From: an uncultured Bacteroidales bacterium
Lineage (GTDB): Bacteria > Bacteroidota > Bacteroidia > Bacteroidales > F082
NCBI GenBank assembly: GCA_900318265.1
Contig: ONKA01000001.1
Location: 1-64,000, forward strand
Reading direction: 5' to 3'
Length of the DNA stretch: 64,000 nt
How positions within the stretch are numbered: the first letter of the stretch is position 1; each line of letters starts with the position of its first letter. Of this stretch, positions 1 to 8,825 are shown piece after piece. Position numbers and translations under genes: made by a program. Below the pieces are notes generated by a model that searched no databases, was not told where the DNA came from, and saw nothing but the letters and a program-made list of their open reading frames with translations.

Positions 1-56
1 GCTCGCATCGCTATTGCCGACAAGGCAAAAACAATTATTATAAGATGCCTTTTCAT
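1..56 (-). CDS. N-terminus of a secreted protein (cut by window edge)
   Basis: Only the first 18 codons lie in the window. They read MKRHLIIIVFALSAIAMR, a basic start followed by a hydrophobic core, which is the shape of a signal peptide. The rest of the gene lies beyond position 1, so no function can be given. It is transcribed away from the 57-332 spacer. Confidence 0.55.
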   Translation of the reverse strand, partial: MKRHLIIIVFALSAIAMR

Positions 57-332
57 TTTGTTTGTTTTTTGTGATTAACAATATATGGATTAATGACACG
101 TGTCGTTAAAGATTCACAGCACGAAATTACTAAGTCAAACATATCTGTCTATTGAGATATAGTTTTAATTTCGTCTCATATAGCTTTTTTTCAATGGAGA
201 AAATATAAACCATTGAAAAACAACAAGAAACAAAAACAAATATATAGGTGGTTTAGCTTTTGATATAAGTGTTGGAAGGCAAAAAAATGACAAAACAAAC
301 AAGCTTTTAGGCTTGTGAAGGCAAAACCAAAA
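57..332. other. AT-rich spacer between two minus-strand genes
   Basis: This 276-base stretch is AT-rich and has no convincing ORF. It holds the probable terminator of the 333-2030 gene and must hold the promoter of the truncated gene at 1-56, but no clear TAnnTTTG box could be assigned. Confidence 0.5.
286..316 (-). terminator. Probable intrinsic terminator of the TPR/HTH gene
   Basis: On the minus strand ACAAGC (316-311) pairs with GCTTGT (304-299) around a 6-base loop. A T-rich run follows at 298-286. It starts 17 bases after the stop of the 333-2030 gene. The stem is short, so this is tentative. Confidence 0.45.
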
Positions 333-2030
333 TCAGTTGGAAAGCGCCTGGCGCAGCTGTTCCTTCATTTTGTCGGGTTTCAGGTTCAGCTTCTTGCGCA
401 GGTTGCTGCGGTTTTGGTTGATGGTATTTGTGCTCAGTCCTAACAATTCGGCTATCTCCGCATTGGAAAGGTCGGAGCAGGAGAGCAGGCATATCTTGGT
501 TTCTGTTTCGGTTAGGTTAGGATAGCTTTCCTTAATGGTTGAATATAGTTTAGGATAAGCCGTTTCCAAAACACTACGGGCAGCTTCAAAGGGATCTTCT
601 TTGCCATTCATGATTTGCCATACTAAAGACTGCCATTCTTTTTTGGGGTCATTCCCCTGTAGTGTCTTGTCGTGGACTTTGAGAATCAACCTTAATCGAG
701 AGGAAATCTCATGGTCCAACACAGAGATTTTCACTGTTTGCAGCAAATCCTGTTTCAGGTCATCCAGTTGCTGCTTCATTTCTTCCTCCGATTTCAGCAA
801 TTGTTTGTGCCTGTATTGCAACAATAAAATGAGAATGGTTGTAATAAGCAATAATATACTGATAATCAGTATTGTAATATGTCTTTGTATGATTTTCTTG
901 TTCATCACATTTTGTAAACTTTCGTAGTCGTATTGTTGTTGAATCCGATAAATGGTCTGCTCTTGCTGCTGGAGCATCAAATCATACAATATCTTTTCAT
1001 GTTTTTCACGGTATTGCAGGGCTAATACTGCATCGTTTTGTTTTTCGGCAAAACGGGATAGGGCACTGTATGCGGAAGCTATTGTTTCTTTCTTTAAGTT
1101 GACAGTAGGCATAATATCCTCTATATGTTGATAATACTTAGCCGCCGAATCCATTTCTTTTATGTCAAAAAAAACATTGCCTAAATTTAAACTTGACATA
1201 AAAATTTCATTCTCATCAAGACCAGAGTCCTCCATCATTCGATACAAGCAATCAATAGCTTGGTCGTGTTTACCTTGTATGCGATACAACACGGCATAGT
1301 TATTCCATATTTTACGATTCAACTTGTTTACTTCGGATTGGCTAATTTCCATGTCCAACAAACTCTGGTGCAGGTATGTTTCAGCATTATCAAAATCACC
1401 TTGCAACAGATAACATACACTCAATATGTTTTGTGTTAAAGCCTTGTCAACGAAGCGGTTGCCAAAATTGGAATGGGCTGTTTGAAGCATAGCAAGGGCT
1501 TCTTGCTTCATACCAGTATCAAGAAGCATTTTTCCCATCTTGAATTGCGCCTGCGCCACGGTGAGGCTGTCAATAGCAAGCTTGCCATATTGCTCCGCCT
1601 CCTTGAACGAACGCATAGCGGCATCCTTTTCGTCGTAGTGCTGCTGCACAAAGCCGCTGTAGAGTGCCGCATGGGCGGCCTTGGCGTATTGTTTCTTTCT
1701 GGCGTAAAAGGCGGCAGCACGCTCCAACTCGGGGCTGGTGGAGAAAGTGGCATGGTCGTCGAAGAAATCGTCGTCCATCACGGGCGAGATTTCCTGCCCA
1801 TGGTCGCCAAACAAGGCCTCGGCCTGCAGCAAGGCCATGTCCATGCGCTCGCGCTCGCTGAAACTCGCAGGCATGCGCAACACGCTGTCAATCAGGCGCA
1901 CGGTGCTGTCGGGCAGGGTGTCGGCCAACTGCTCGGCACGCTCCACCATGCGCCGCGCCTCGCGCGTGGCGCTGTCGCAAGCCGCCAAGGCCAACAGAAC
2001 CAATATGCCTATCCAGCAGTGTCGTTTCAT
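333..2030 (-). CDS. TPR lipoprotein with membrane anchor and C-terminal LuxR-like HTH
   Basis: This 565-residue protein belongs to a Bacteroidota family of membrane-bound TPR sensor-regulators. The start was set at 2030 because the residues from there form a lipoprotein signal (MKRHCWIG.. ending LAAC); an ORF extension to 2126 would put a non-signal sequence in front. Several tetratricopeptide repeats fill the exported half. One strong transmembrane helix (ITILIISILLL..) follows near residue 395, then a coiled coil and a C-terminal helix-turn-helix (ETKICLLSCSDLSNAEIAEL.., then STNTINQNRSNLRKKL). Inferred role: sensing in the periplasm and DNA binding in the cytoplasm by one chain. The target is not visible. 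The 3' half is more AT-rich than the 5' half. Confidence 0.75.
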   Translation of the reverse strand: MKRHCWIGILVLLALAACDSATREARRMVERAEQLADTLPDSTVRLIDSVLRMPASFSERERMDMALLQAEALFGDHGQEISPVMDDDFFDDHATFSTSPELERAAAFYARKKQYAKAAHAALYSGFVQQHYDEKDAAMRSFKEAEQYGKLAIDSLTVAQAQFKMGKMLLDTGMKQEALAMLQTAHSNFGNRFVDKALTQNILSVCYLLQGDFDNAETYLHQSLLDMEISQSEVNKLNRKIWNNYAVLYRIQGKHDQAIDCLYRMMEDSGLDENEIFMSSLNLGNVFFDIKEMDSAAKYYQHIEDIMPTVNLKKETIASAYSALSRFAEKQNDAVLALQYREKHEKILYDLMLQQQEQTIYRIQQQYDYESLQNVMNKKIIQRHITILIISILLLITTILILLLQYRHKQLLKSEEEMKQQLDDLKQDLLQTVKISVLDHEISSRLRLILKVHDKTLQGNDPKKEWQSLVWQIMNGKEDPFEAARSVLETAYPKLYSTIKESYPNLTETETKICLLSCSDLSNAEIAELLGLSTNTINQNRSNLRKKLNLKPDKMKEQLRQALSN

Positions 2031-2055
2031 GCGTGCAAAGATAAGGAAAAACAAA

Positions 2056-3261
2056 TTAATAAAGGAAACCAAAGGCCCAAAGCGGTATCTTATGGAAGGT
2101 TGCACTGTCAATGTCATCGGCGGCAACGTAACCTTTGGACTCTTCCTTCACTTGTCGCAATCCCTTGTCGTGCCCGCCCACTTCGATAATGAGGTCGCCG
2201 TCAATTCGGAAGTCACCGCTTTTCAGCCCGCCATATTCCACCTGATGCCTTGCCGAGTGAAGTTGGTTGCAGAAAAAAGTCTCACGAACCGTTCCTATTT
2301 CAGGCTGTTTGTCCGACAAGGTGTAAAGCAAGTTGCTATTGTCAAGCAGAATCTTGTCGGGTTTCTGGAGGTCGGTGATGTTGCTCATCTCAGTAAACAA
2401 CCGATGTATCAGCGAAGCTTCTTCGAGGTGCTTCAAGTATTTCAAAGTAGTGGGTCTTTGGATGCCTATTGTTGTTGATAGTTTCGTGATATCCACTTCG
2501 TAGGGAACCATTTGCGATAATACCTTCAGAAGGGCTTTGATACGTCTGCTGTTGCCGGTTTCCAGTCCTCTGAATTTGGTGAGTTCGGTGTCGATGATGT
2601 AGTTGACGACAGACTCAACTGTACTTTGATAATTCTGCTTGTTTTCGAAATAGAACGGGTAGTATCCTGATTTCAGGTAATCTTTGAAGTATTCAAGAGG
2701 GTGGCATAACTGCTTGACCTCTATGCAGAAACGGTTTGGGGCAGCGAGAAGGTCGTCCAATGAGATGGTTCCGGTGTGGATTCCCGAATCCATAGCCAGA
2801 TATTCACGGAAGGAGAGACCTGGCATGGAATACTCTTTGAGGCGACGTGAGAGGTCGGCTTGGCCATCGTTGATTTGCAGCAGTGACGAGCCGCTGATGA
2901 CGATGTGAAGGTCGCGGTGCAGGTCGTAGATCTCTTTGATTTCACGACTCCAGTTTTCGTATTTGTGTATCTCGTCGATGAAAAGATATCGTCCTCCGAT
3001 TTTGCAGAATTGGTCGGCGGTATCGACGAGGGTGTGTGTTGTGAAGTAACTGGTGTCGGCTGAGCAATATAACACATGCTTGTCGTCAGGTGCGAAGTTC
3101 AGTTTGATGTATTGTTGCATAAGGGTGGATTTGCCCACGCCTTTGGGCCCTTTAATTGCGATAAGCCGGAGCGACCAGTCGATTTGTTGCATGAAGCCTC
3201 TCACGAATTCCATAGGAACAATGGAGAGGTATTCGTTGTGACGTTCAAATAGTTTATCCAT
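2056..3261 (-). CDS. AAA-family ATPase with DUF4143-type C-terminal domain
   Basis: The 401-residue protein has a Walker A motif GPKGVGKST near residues 38-46 and a Walker B motif RYLFIDEIHK near 93-102, followed by a winged-helix-like region and a C-terminal part resembling the DUF4143 nuclease-like fold (DFRIDGDLIIEVGG). Proteins of this AAA_14/DUF4143 type are common in Bacteroidota and archaea, are often horizontally mobile, and mostly have no known substrate. The canonical ExK lysine of the nuclease-like domain is not evident (IIEVGG), so nuclease activity is doubtful. The gene sits alone with its own promoter, which carries a perfect palindrome. Its composition is plainer and more AT-rich than the capsule genes next to it. 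Confidence 0.8.
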   Translation of the reverse strand: MDKLFERHNEYLSIVPMEFVRGFMQQIDWSLRLIAIKGPKGVGKSTLMQQYIKLNFAPDDKHVLYCSADTSYFTTHTLVDTADQFCKIGGRYLFIDEIHKYENWSREIKEIYDLHRDLHIVISGSSLLQINDGQADLSRRLKEYSMPGLSFREYLAMDSGIHTGTISLDDLLAAPNRFCIEVKQLCHPLEYFKDYLKSGYYPFYFENKQNYQSTVESVVNYIIDTELTKFRGLETGNSRRIKALLKVLSQMVPYEVDITKLSTTIGIQRPTTLKYLKHLEEASLIHRLFTEMSNITDLQKPDKILLDNSNLLYTLSDKQPEIGTVRETFFCNQLHSARHQVEYGGLKSGDFRIDGDLIIEVGGHDKGLRQVKEESKGYVAADDIDSATFHKIPLWAFGFLY

Positions 3262-3287
3262 GATTGTTCCTTTCGGTTTTCACGCTG

Positions 3288-3317
3288 CAAATATACGTGT
3301 ATTTTGCAAAATACAAA
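3288..3317 (-). promoter_or_regulatory. Promoter with palindromic operator for the AAA/DUF4143 gene
   Basis: On the minus strand a TTTG (3317-3314) is followed after 18 bases by TATATTTG (3295-3288), matching the Bacteroidota -33/-7 promoter. The spacer contains the perfect 16-base palindrome GTATTTTGCAAAATAC at 3299-3314, lying exactly between the two boxes, as expected of a repressor operator. Predicted transcription start is about 20 bases before the ATG. Confidence 0.6.
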
Positions 3318-3352
3318 ATCAAATAGAAAATGTTTTTTCCAAAATACACAAT

Positions 3353-4789
3353 TTATTCTTCAGCGAATTTCTCTTTATCCGCAAAGAACACATCAATCGC
3401 GGCGATCAAGGCGGCGAGGCTCCACACCGGGATGGCCAGCTTGTCGGTGTCCATGAAGTTGTTGAGGAAGCCGTGGATGAAATAACTGAAGAAGGCGAGG
3501 GTGGCTCCCAAGACCAGGATTTTGGCTTTCTTGTTCTTGCAACGGCCGTAGGTCTTCAGGCCGCAATAGATGGTGACGACGACGAGGACGACGACCAGGA
3601 GCGAACCCACCACGCCCTGCTCGGCCAAGGGACCGAAGTACTCGGAGTGGGCGTTGCCGCCATCGCCGGCGTTGGTGCTGATGATGGTCTTCTCCTTCGA
3701 CATCTGGTAGGGGGCATACACAAATTGGTAGGTGCCCGGGCCCCAGCCGAAGACGGGGCGCTCGTTGAAAAGACGGAAGGCCGACTGCCAACGGTTGATG
3801 CGCTCGAGGTTGGAGGCGTCGGTGGAGATGTTGGTGATGGACTGGATGTTCTCCACCAGGTCGCCCGAAGCGTCTTGGTTGTTCTTCTCCAAGGCGTCGA
3901 TGATCTGGTTCTGGAAAGCGAAGAACAGGCCTACCAAGACCACCACGACGGTGGCAATCCAGCGGAACTTGATCTTCAACAGCACGCAAATCAAGACGGC
4001 CAAGGCGGCGATGATACTCAACCAAGCGGCACGGCAGTTGGAGAGCGTGAGGGCCACGCCCAGCAGCACGACCACGCCGATGATGATGAGCCTGCGGCTC
4101 TGCTTTACGCCAGGCAGGAAGACATAGGCGAGGGCGAGGATGAGGTAGATGGCCAAGGCCGCTCCGTAGGCCGTGTGGTCGTTGTAGAATGGCGTCATCA
4201 CCCAATGGGCCGAGTCGCCGTCGAAGCCGAACTGGGCATGGTGGATGATGGTATAGACGCACACGATGCACAAGGCAGCGATGTAGAGCCAGATGAACTT
4301 ATGGATGTTCTTGGGGTTCTTGAAGAGGATAGCGCAGAGGAAGAAGGCAGGGATGACGAACCACAGCCTCGACAGCATGAACTTGATCGACACCACAGGC
4401 ATTTCGCTCGTGATGGTGGTGACGAGCATCCAGGCAAACATGCAATAGATGACGATGGCGATGGGATGTCGTGCGATGCGCCGGTCGTATTTGCCGTCGT
4501 AGAGCATTTTGGCCACAAACAAAACCAAGATGCCCATCAGCAAGGGCTCGGCGGGCAGCGAGATGGCCAGACCCGCCTCGAGGGCTTTCAGGTTGACCGA
4601 GAGCGGCACGGTGAATGCCGTGAGGAGCAGCACTTTGTCGAGAGAGAAGATGTAAAGCAGCAGCACGCCCAGCACGACGGGAAGGGCAAAGAAGAGGTAG
4701 GTGTTCTTCTTCACCACGAGGAACAGTCCCACGGCGACGAAAAGCGCCGCGATGACGTAAAGCCAGGCTATCTTTGCTTTCTTCTCCAC
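3353..4789 (-). CDS. O-antigen ligase/polymerase family membrane protein (Wzy/WaaL-like)
   Basis: The 478-residue protein is almost entirely hydrophobic, with about a dozen transmembrane segments. A large loop holds the family hallmark around RPVFGWGPGTYQFVY and NAHSEYFGPLAEQG, with the conserved His-Ser of Wzy_C proteins. Such enzymes polymerise or ligate undecaprenol-linked oligosaccharide at the periplasmic face. The gene starts 3 bases after the stop of the Wzz-like gene at 4793-5728, so the two are co-transcribed. Whether it is a polymerase or a ligase cannot be told from sequence alone. Confidence 0.85.
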   Translation of the reverse strand: MEKKAKIAWLYVIAALFVAVGLFLVVKKNTYLFFALPVVLGVLLLYIFSLDKVLLLTAFTVPLSVNLKALEAGLAISLPAEPLLMGILVLFVAKMLYDGKYDRRIARHPIAIVIYCMFAWMLVTTITSEMPVVSIKFMLSRLWFVIPAFFLCAILFKNPKNIHKFIWLYIAALCIVCVYTIIHHAQFGFDGDSAHWVMTPFYNDHTAYGAALAIYLILALAYVFLPGVKQSRRLIIIGVVVLLGVALTLSNCRAAWLSIIAALAVLICVLLKIKFRWIATVVVVLVGLFFAFQNQIIDALEKNNQDASGDLVENIQSITNISTDASNLERINRWQSAFRLFNERPVFGWGPGTYQFVYAPYQMSKEKTIISTNAGDGGNAHSEYFGPLAEQGVVGSLLVVVLVVVTIYCGLKTYGRCKNKKAKILVLGATLAFFSYFIHGFLNNFMDTDKLAIPVWSLAALIAAIDVFFADKEKFAEE

Positions 4790-4792
4790 GGT

Positions 4793-5728
4793 TTATTTCT
4801 TTTCAGCGACGAAACGTTTGCGGTTTTCGATGACGAAGATGACCACGATGGAGAGCAACAGGGCACCCAAGCCGCAGAGGGCCACCACCACCCAGCGCAC
4901 GGGGAAGGATTTCTTGTCGGCCGGGAAGGGCTCGGTGACGATGTTGGAGTAGGTGAGGTGCGAGTTGAAGAAACGCAGGTTCTGCTCGTAGTCTTTCTTG
5001 ATGAGCGAATAGGTGTTGGCTTCGGCGATGATCTTGGTCTCCAGGTCGACGGCGTCGGCACCGTATTGCTCGAGGTTCTGCTTCAGCTCGTTGGCCTTGT
5101 TCGACCCGTTGATGAAGCCGCGCGTCACTTCGCGGAGCTGGCCCGAGTAGTTGAGCACGCCATAGTTGGTGGCGAGGTCGGTGAGGGCTTGCTTCAACGA
5201 GTCGATGTCTTGTTGCTTCATCTTGAGCTGCATGTCGTACATGTCAACCACTTCAGCCACCTTCGATGTGTGCAGGTCGTGCACCTTCTGGTCGTAGAAG
5301 TTGAGGATGTCCTTGGCGATGTCGCAGGCCACGAAGGGGTCCTTGTCCATCACGGTGACGCTGACGGCCTCGTAGGGCGTCTTGCCGATCTTGATCTTGC
5401 TGCGGTACTCGTTGATCATGTAGGTCTTGGCAAACTGGTCGGCCTTGTTGATCTTGTAATCCTCCCACAAGTTGTATTTCTCGACGACGGAGTCCATGAT
5501 GGAGGCTGAGTTGATGATTTCGAGCATCTGCTCGGTCTCGCTTTCGTCGGAGTAGGGACTGATGTTGGCAGGATAGGCCACGGCCACCGACTTGTAGAGC
5601 GGCGTGATAAACATTGAGCTGGAGAAAATGGCACCGCAGAGTGCAGCCGCCACGGTGATGATAATGATGTGCCATTTCCATTTCAGCACGAGTTGAACCA
5701 GTGAAAGATTGTTGAAATTGTTATCCAT
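4793..5728 (-). CDS. Wzz-type polysaccharide chain-length determinant (copy 1)
   Basis: The 311-residue protein has a transmembrane helix near residues 17-35 (WHIIIITVAAALCGAIF), a long periplasmic alpha-helical region, and a second transmembrane helix near residue 280 (VRWVVVALCGLGALLLS), the topology of polysaccharide co-polymerases. It lacks the cytoplasmic tyrosine kinase domain of Wzc. It is a diverged paralog of the next gene, sharing the ITPLYKS motif after helix 1 and the SYPIRW/SFPVRW motif before helix 2. It lies between that paralog and the O-antigen polymerase, in keeping with control of chain length. Confidence 0.85.
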   Translation of the reverse strand: MDNNFNNLSLVQLVLKWKWHIIIITVAAALCGAIFSSSMFITPLYKSVAVAYPANISPYSDESETEQMLEIINSASIMDSVVEKYNLWEDYKINKADQFAKTYMINEYRSKIKIGKTPYEAVSVTVMDKDPFVACDIAKDILNFYDQKVHDLHTSKVAEVVDMYDMQLKMKQQDIDSLKQALTDLATNYGVLNYSGQLREVTRGFINGSNKANELKQNLEQYGADAVDLETKIIAEANTYSLIKKDYEQNLRFFNSHLTYSNIVTEPFPADKKSFPVRWVVVALCGLGALLLSIVVIFVIENRKRFVAEKK

Positions 5729-5783
5729 TTTTGTTTGTGTTGTTTTCGGAGTAGTTGATACTAAATTAGGTGCAGGTTTGGGC

Positions 5784-6854
5784 TCATTCTTTTCCTGAAT
5801 GGTTTGTTTTTCCCTTAGTGGCCGTCTCTTTTTCGGCCTCGCGACGAAAAAAGCCTTTCGAACGGTCGTAGAAGACGATGCAGAAGATGAGCAATAAGAA
5901 TGTACTCAGCACCGTGACCACCACGATGATCCAGCGGATAGGATAGCTCTTGCGCTCAGCCTGGAAGGCAGAGGTGACCACGAACTTGTGAGGGATGAAC
6001 TCAGTGGCGTCGACCTTGGCTTCCTCGTATTTCGACTTGACCAAAGAGAGTTGCAGGCGGTCGTTGTCCAGTCGCTCGTTGATGGCGTAGGAGGCGCCGC
6101 CATATTCGGCCAAAACGTCAAGCATTTCTTGTATATTTTTGACACCCTGTGCGTTGCCTTTGCCTAATTCGACCGCCAGCTGTTGGCTAAGCATCTCCAC
6201 TTGCGACTCGTAGTCGAACACACCCAACTTGCGCAAAGCGTTCAACGAGTCTTCAAGCATGTTCATCTCGGCAACGAGGGTGTTGTATTCCTGTTCCACG
6301 ATGCGGTAGGCCTCGATGGCGACCTCTTTCTGCATCTGGTTCATGGTGCTGTCGAAAATCTCGGCAATTTCGTTGGCAATGCGGGCCGAGAGGGCGGCAT
6401 CAGAGTCGAGGACCGTGATTTTTACGGCGTTGTATTCAGTGCGGCGGAACTTGATTCGGGCATCATAGAGCTTGTTGAGTTTGGTGATGGGATACTTGCT
6501 GTCGGCCTTGATGTTGTAGTGTTCCATCAGGTTGAAACGGCTGATCACCTTGTCGCGCACGCGGTTCGAGTTGAGCACTTGCAGCATCTGTTCGGTCTGC
6601 TCGTCCTCGCCGAAGTTCATGATGTCCTTTTCCGACTGGTAGGTCGTGCTAATCAACACCTTAGAGATAGAATTGCTGGAAGTGGGGTAGATGATGGTCG
6701 TGGATTTGTAAAGTGGGGTGATGAAGAAAGGTGTGCTGAAAAGGATGGCACAAAGTGCGGCAACAGCCAAAATAATAAGGATGGGTTTCCTATATTCCAC
6801 CAAAAGCCTACATAAGTATTTGGAATTGTACGTGTTATGTTGTTGCTCTTCCAT
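5784..6854 (-). CDS. Wzz-type polysaccharide chain-length determinant (copy 2)
   Basis: The 356-residue protein has the same two-helix layout as its neighbour, with helix 1 near residues 21-41 (ILIILAVAALCAILF), the shared FITPLYKST motif, and helix 2 near residue 310 (YPIRWIIVVVTVL). The tail after helix 2 is longer and basic. Two adjacent unequal Wzz-like proteins suggest duplication, and they may form a mixed ring. There is no kinase domain. No separate promoter is visible in the 55-base gap to copy 1. Confidence 0.82.
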   Translation of the reverse strand: MEEQQHNTYNSKYLCRLLVEYRKPILIILAVAALCAILFSTPFFITPLYKSTTIIYPTSSNSISKVLISTTYQSEKDIMNFGEDEQTEQMLQVLNSNRVRDKVISRFNLMEHYNIKADSKYPITKLNKLYDARIKFRRTEYNAVKITVLDSDAALSARIANEIAEIFDSTMNQMQKEVAIEAYRIVEQEYNTLVAEMNMLEDSLNALRKLGVFDYESQVEMLSQQLAVELGKGNAQGVKNIQEMLDVLAEYGGASYAINERLDNDRLQLSLVKSKYEEAKVDATEFIPHKFVVTSAFQAERKSYPIRWIIVVVTVLSTFLLLIFCIVFYDRSKGFFRREAEKETATKGKTNHSGKE

Positions 6855-6920
6855 AGTTATGTGTGAAATAAGTCGTCAAAAATAGGGAATTCCCTTGAAT
6901 TGGCAATGAAAAATGTCGAT

Positions 6921-8411
6921 TTAGGCCTTTTTTTCCTTGGGAAGGACAAGGCTGACAATCTCCTTGAGGCTGAGGAGTCGGGTGAAAAAGATGGCGCCGC
7001 AGTTGATGGCAAAGGCCATCGCAAATCCAATCAACCAATTGACATTCAATTGCTTGACGAGGAATGTCACCAGAGTGATGGTGGCCATGAAAAGGAGGGT
7101 ATGGAACCAATAACGGCCTCCCATGTCGAGCTTGAGGATGCGTTTGGCAAGGAGGTATTGCAGGAAAGCTGTTACGGCTTGCACGCTGAGGCTGGTACAG
7201 GCGGCACCGACCGCATAGAATCGAGGGATGACGATGAGATTGAGCAGGATATTGATAACTACACCTGCCAAGGCCACAAGATTGAGTTGTTTCAAACTAC
7301 CATTGGCGGTGAGCAAGGTGCCGAACACGTAGGTCGTTGAAAGACAGAAGAAACTGCCCATCAGTAGGGGAAATACGTTGGCATATTGCCCGATGCGAAG
7401 GAGATAAGCTGTTTCGGTCTCGGCCTCTTCTGGGTTGTACATCAACTGCATGATTTCTTGGCGGTAGAATACGCACATCACCATCACTATGCCTGCCATG
7501 GCCAAAATGACGTTGAACGAAGTCTTCACTAAATTGTTTAGGTCCAACTTGTTCTTCAGAGTGGCGGCAAACATGGGCAACAGCATGATGGCGAAGAGGT
7601 TAGAGATGTTGTTTCCGGCGTCAAAGAGGCGGTAGGCACGGCTGTAGATGCCGGCTTGCACGCCCTTGTCGTCCAAGAGACGCTCAAGCAGCACGGGCTC
7701 GATGCGGCTATAGACGCTCATCAGCAGGACGAGCACGGCAAAGGGTATGCTCTGTTGTAGTATCTCCTTGAAAAATTGGAAGTTAAGCTTGAAACTGAGA
7801 TGCTCGGCATGGCGCAAGACAATGGTCAGGGCGAAGACGAGGGTGACGATGTAGGCCAGGGTCTGGGCCTGTAGGTACCAGATGACGTTGAACTTCTCTT
7901 TCGGAAACCATCCGCTCCAAAGGATAAGGCACATGATGACGATGGCCAGCACGCGGTCGAAGACGCTCAAAATGCTGTCCTGCTTGAACAGCAGTAGGCC
8001 TTGTATGTTCGACCTGAGGTAGAGGATGAAAGAGAGCAGGATTTGGTTGAGGCCACACCAGAACAACAGCTTGAGTTTCAGGCCTTCATTGTAGCCGCAG
8101 AAGTAGCCGACCACGAAGATGACTACGGCATAAAGCAGCCCGAGTAGGAGCTTGATTTCGGTGAGGCCGCCGAAGTGTTTGGAGAGGTTCTTCGGGTCTT
8201 GGGCGACCGCACGGCTGTTGAAGTTGGTGATGCCGAGGTCGAGGAGGATATAGAAGAGGTAGGAGAAGTTGAAGAGCGCCTGGTAGGTGCCGTAGGAGGC
8301 GTCGCCGAGCAGGTTTTGCACCTCGCGGTCGATGCCGAGAATCCAGAAAGGCTTCACCAACAGATTGAGAAACAGCAGGAAGATGATATTTTTGATGAAG
8401 CGGTTCTGCAT
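6921..8411 (-). CDS. Wzx-like oligosaccharide flippase
   Basis: The 496-residue protein has 12-14 hydrophobic segments and the organisation of the polysaccharide transport (MATE/MOP) family, with NLLVKPFWILGIDREVQN and the G.Y..LF.FSY pattern near the start. It would flip undecaprenol-linked repeat units to the periplasm for the polymerase encoded downstream. It is the first gene of the flippase-Wzz-Wzz-polymerase run. No glycosyltransferase is next to it, so the sugar-building genes must be elsewhere. Confidence 0.85.
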   Translation of the reverse strand: MQNRFIKNIIFLLFLNLLVKPFWILGIDREVQNLLGDASYGTYQALFNFSYLFYILLDLGITNFNSRAVAQDPKNLSKHFGGLTEIKLLLGLLYAVVIFVVGYFCGYNEGLKLKLLFWCGLNQILLSFILYLRSNIQGLLLFKQDSILSVFDRVLAIVIMCLILWSGWFPKEKFNVIWYLQAQTLAYIVTLVFALTIVLRHAEHLSFKLNFQFFKEILQQSIPFAVLVLLMSVYSRIEPVLLERLLDDKGVQAGIYSRAYRLFDAGNNISNLFAIMLLPMFAATLKNKLDLNNLVKTSFNVILAMAGIVMVMCVFYRQEIMQLMYNPEEAETETAYLLRIGQYANVFPLLMGSFFCLSTTYVFGTLLTANGSLKQLNLVALAGVVINILLNLIVIPRFYAVGAACTSLSVQAVTAFLQYLLAKRILKLDMGGRYWFHTLLFMATITLVTFLVKQLNVNWLIGFAMAFAINCGAIFFTRLLSLKEIVSLVLPKEKKA

Positions 8412-8434
8412 CGCAAGAGGTTAGGTTTTCGCGG

Positions 8435-8442
8435 CAAAAGTA
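8435..8442 (-). promoter_or_regulatory. -7 box for the flippase operon
   Basis: The minus strand reads TACTTTTG, a full match to the Bacteroidota TAnnTTTG box, 23 bases before the flippase ATG. A -33 element is not clear. It probably drives the four-gene polysaccharide run. Confidence 0.5.
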
Positions 8443-8494
8443 GGAAAAAAAAGATTTTGAAGCGATTTTGCCGCATTGTTTAGGAAATAATGTG

Positions 8495-8502
8495 TACTTT
8501 TA
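8495..8502 (+). promoter_or_regulatory. Possible -7 box for clpS-rel
   Basis: TACTTTTA is one base off the TAnnTTTG consensus and lies about 50 bases before clpS. Candidate TTG elements upstream are at poor spacing (16 or 24 bases), so this is weak. Confidence 0.3.
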
Positions 8503-8520
8503 CCCCGAAAAATCCGTTTT

Positions 8521-8553
8521 ATGGAACGAAATGAAAAAGACTTGGAGCTATGA
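8521..8553 (+). CDS. Possible 10-codon leader ORF before clpS
   Basis: An ATG at 8521 opens a short frame, MERNEKDLEL, whose TGA overlaps the clpS start as ATGA (8550-8553). It is out of frame with clpS, so it cannot be an N-terminal extension. It could couple translation of clpS to an upstream ribosome, or be chance. Confidence 0.25.
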   Translation: MERNEKDLEL

Positions 8554-8825
8554 ACAAGGAACAGGAAAACGTTGATGTTCTGGAAGAGGAACTTGTTGAG
8601 AATGAGAAGAGTTTGCTGCTCATCAACGACGATGTGAATACTTTTGAATACGTTATCGACACCTTGATGAAGGTGTGCCACCATACCCGCGAGCAGGCCG
8701 AAACCTGCGCCTGGATCACGCACTACAAAGGCAAATGCGCCGTCATGCACGGCAGCTTCGAGGAGTTGAAACCCTATTACGACATCCTCCTTGGACATCA
8801 ACTTACTGTGAAAATAACGGACTGA
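8550..8825 (+). CDS. clpS: ClpS, adaptor of the ClpAP/ClpCP protease
   Basis: The 91-residue protein shows the ClpS core: LLLINDDVNTFEYVIDTLMK near residues 22-41, then the conserved AETCAW.THYKGK.AVMHGS segment. The NDD(V/Y)nTFE motif forms the pocket that binds N-degron residues, so the protein should deliver N-end rule substrates to a Clp ATPase. It is of usual length for Bacteroidota ClpS. Its TGA overlaps the ATG of the (p)ppGpp synthetase gene (TGATG), so the two are translationally coupled. Confidence 0.9.
   Translation: MNKEQENVDVLEEELVENEKSLLLINDDVNTFEYVIDTLMKVCHHTREQAETCAWITHYKGKCAVMHGSFEELKPYYDILLGHQLTVKITD

Noticed and set aside
2030..2126. Longer start for the TPR/HTH gene
   Set aside because: It would place 32 residues before a good lipoprotein signal and overlap the preceding AAA gene.
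3260..5509. A 749-codon open frame on the plus strand
   Set aside because: It is antisense to the polymerase and Wzz genes and its composition (Asp, Glu, His, Gly and Val repeats) is what their codons give when read backwards. No start signal or domain supports it.
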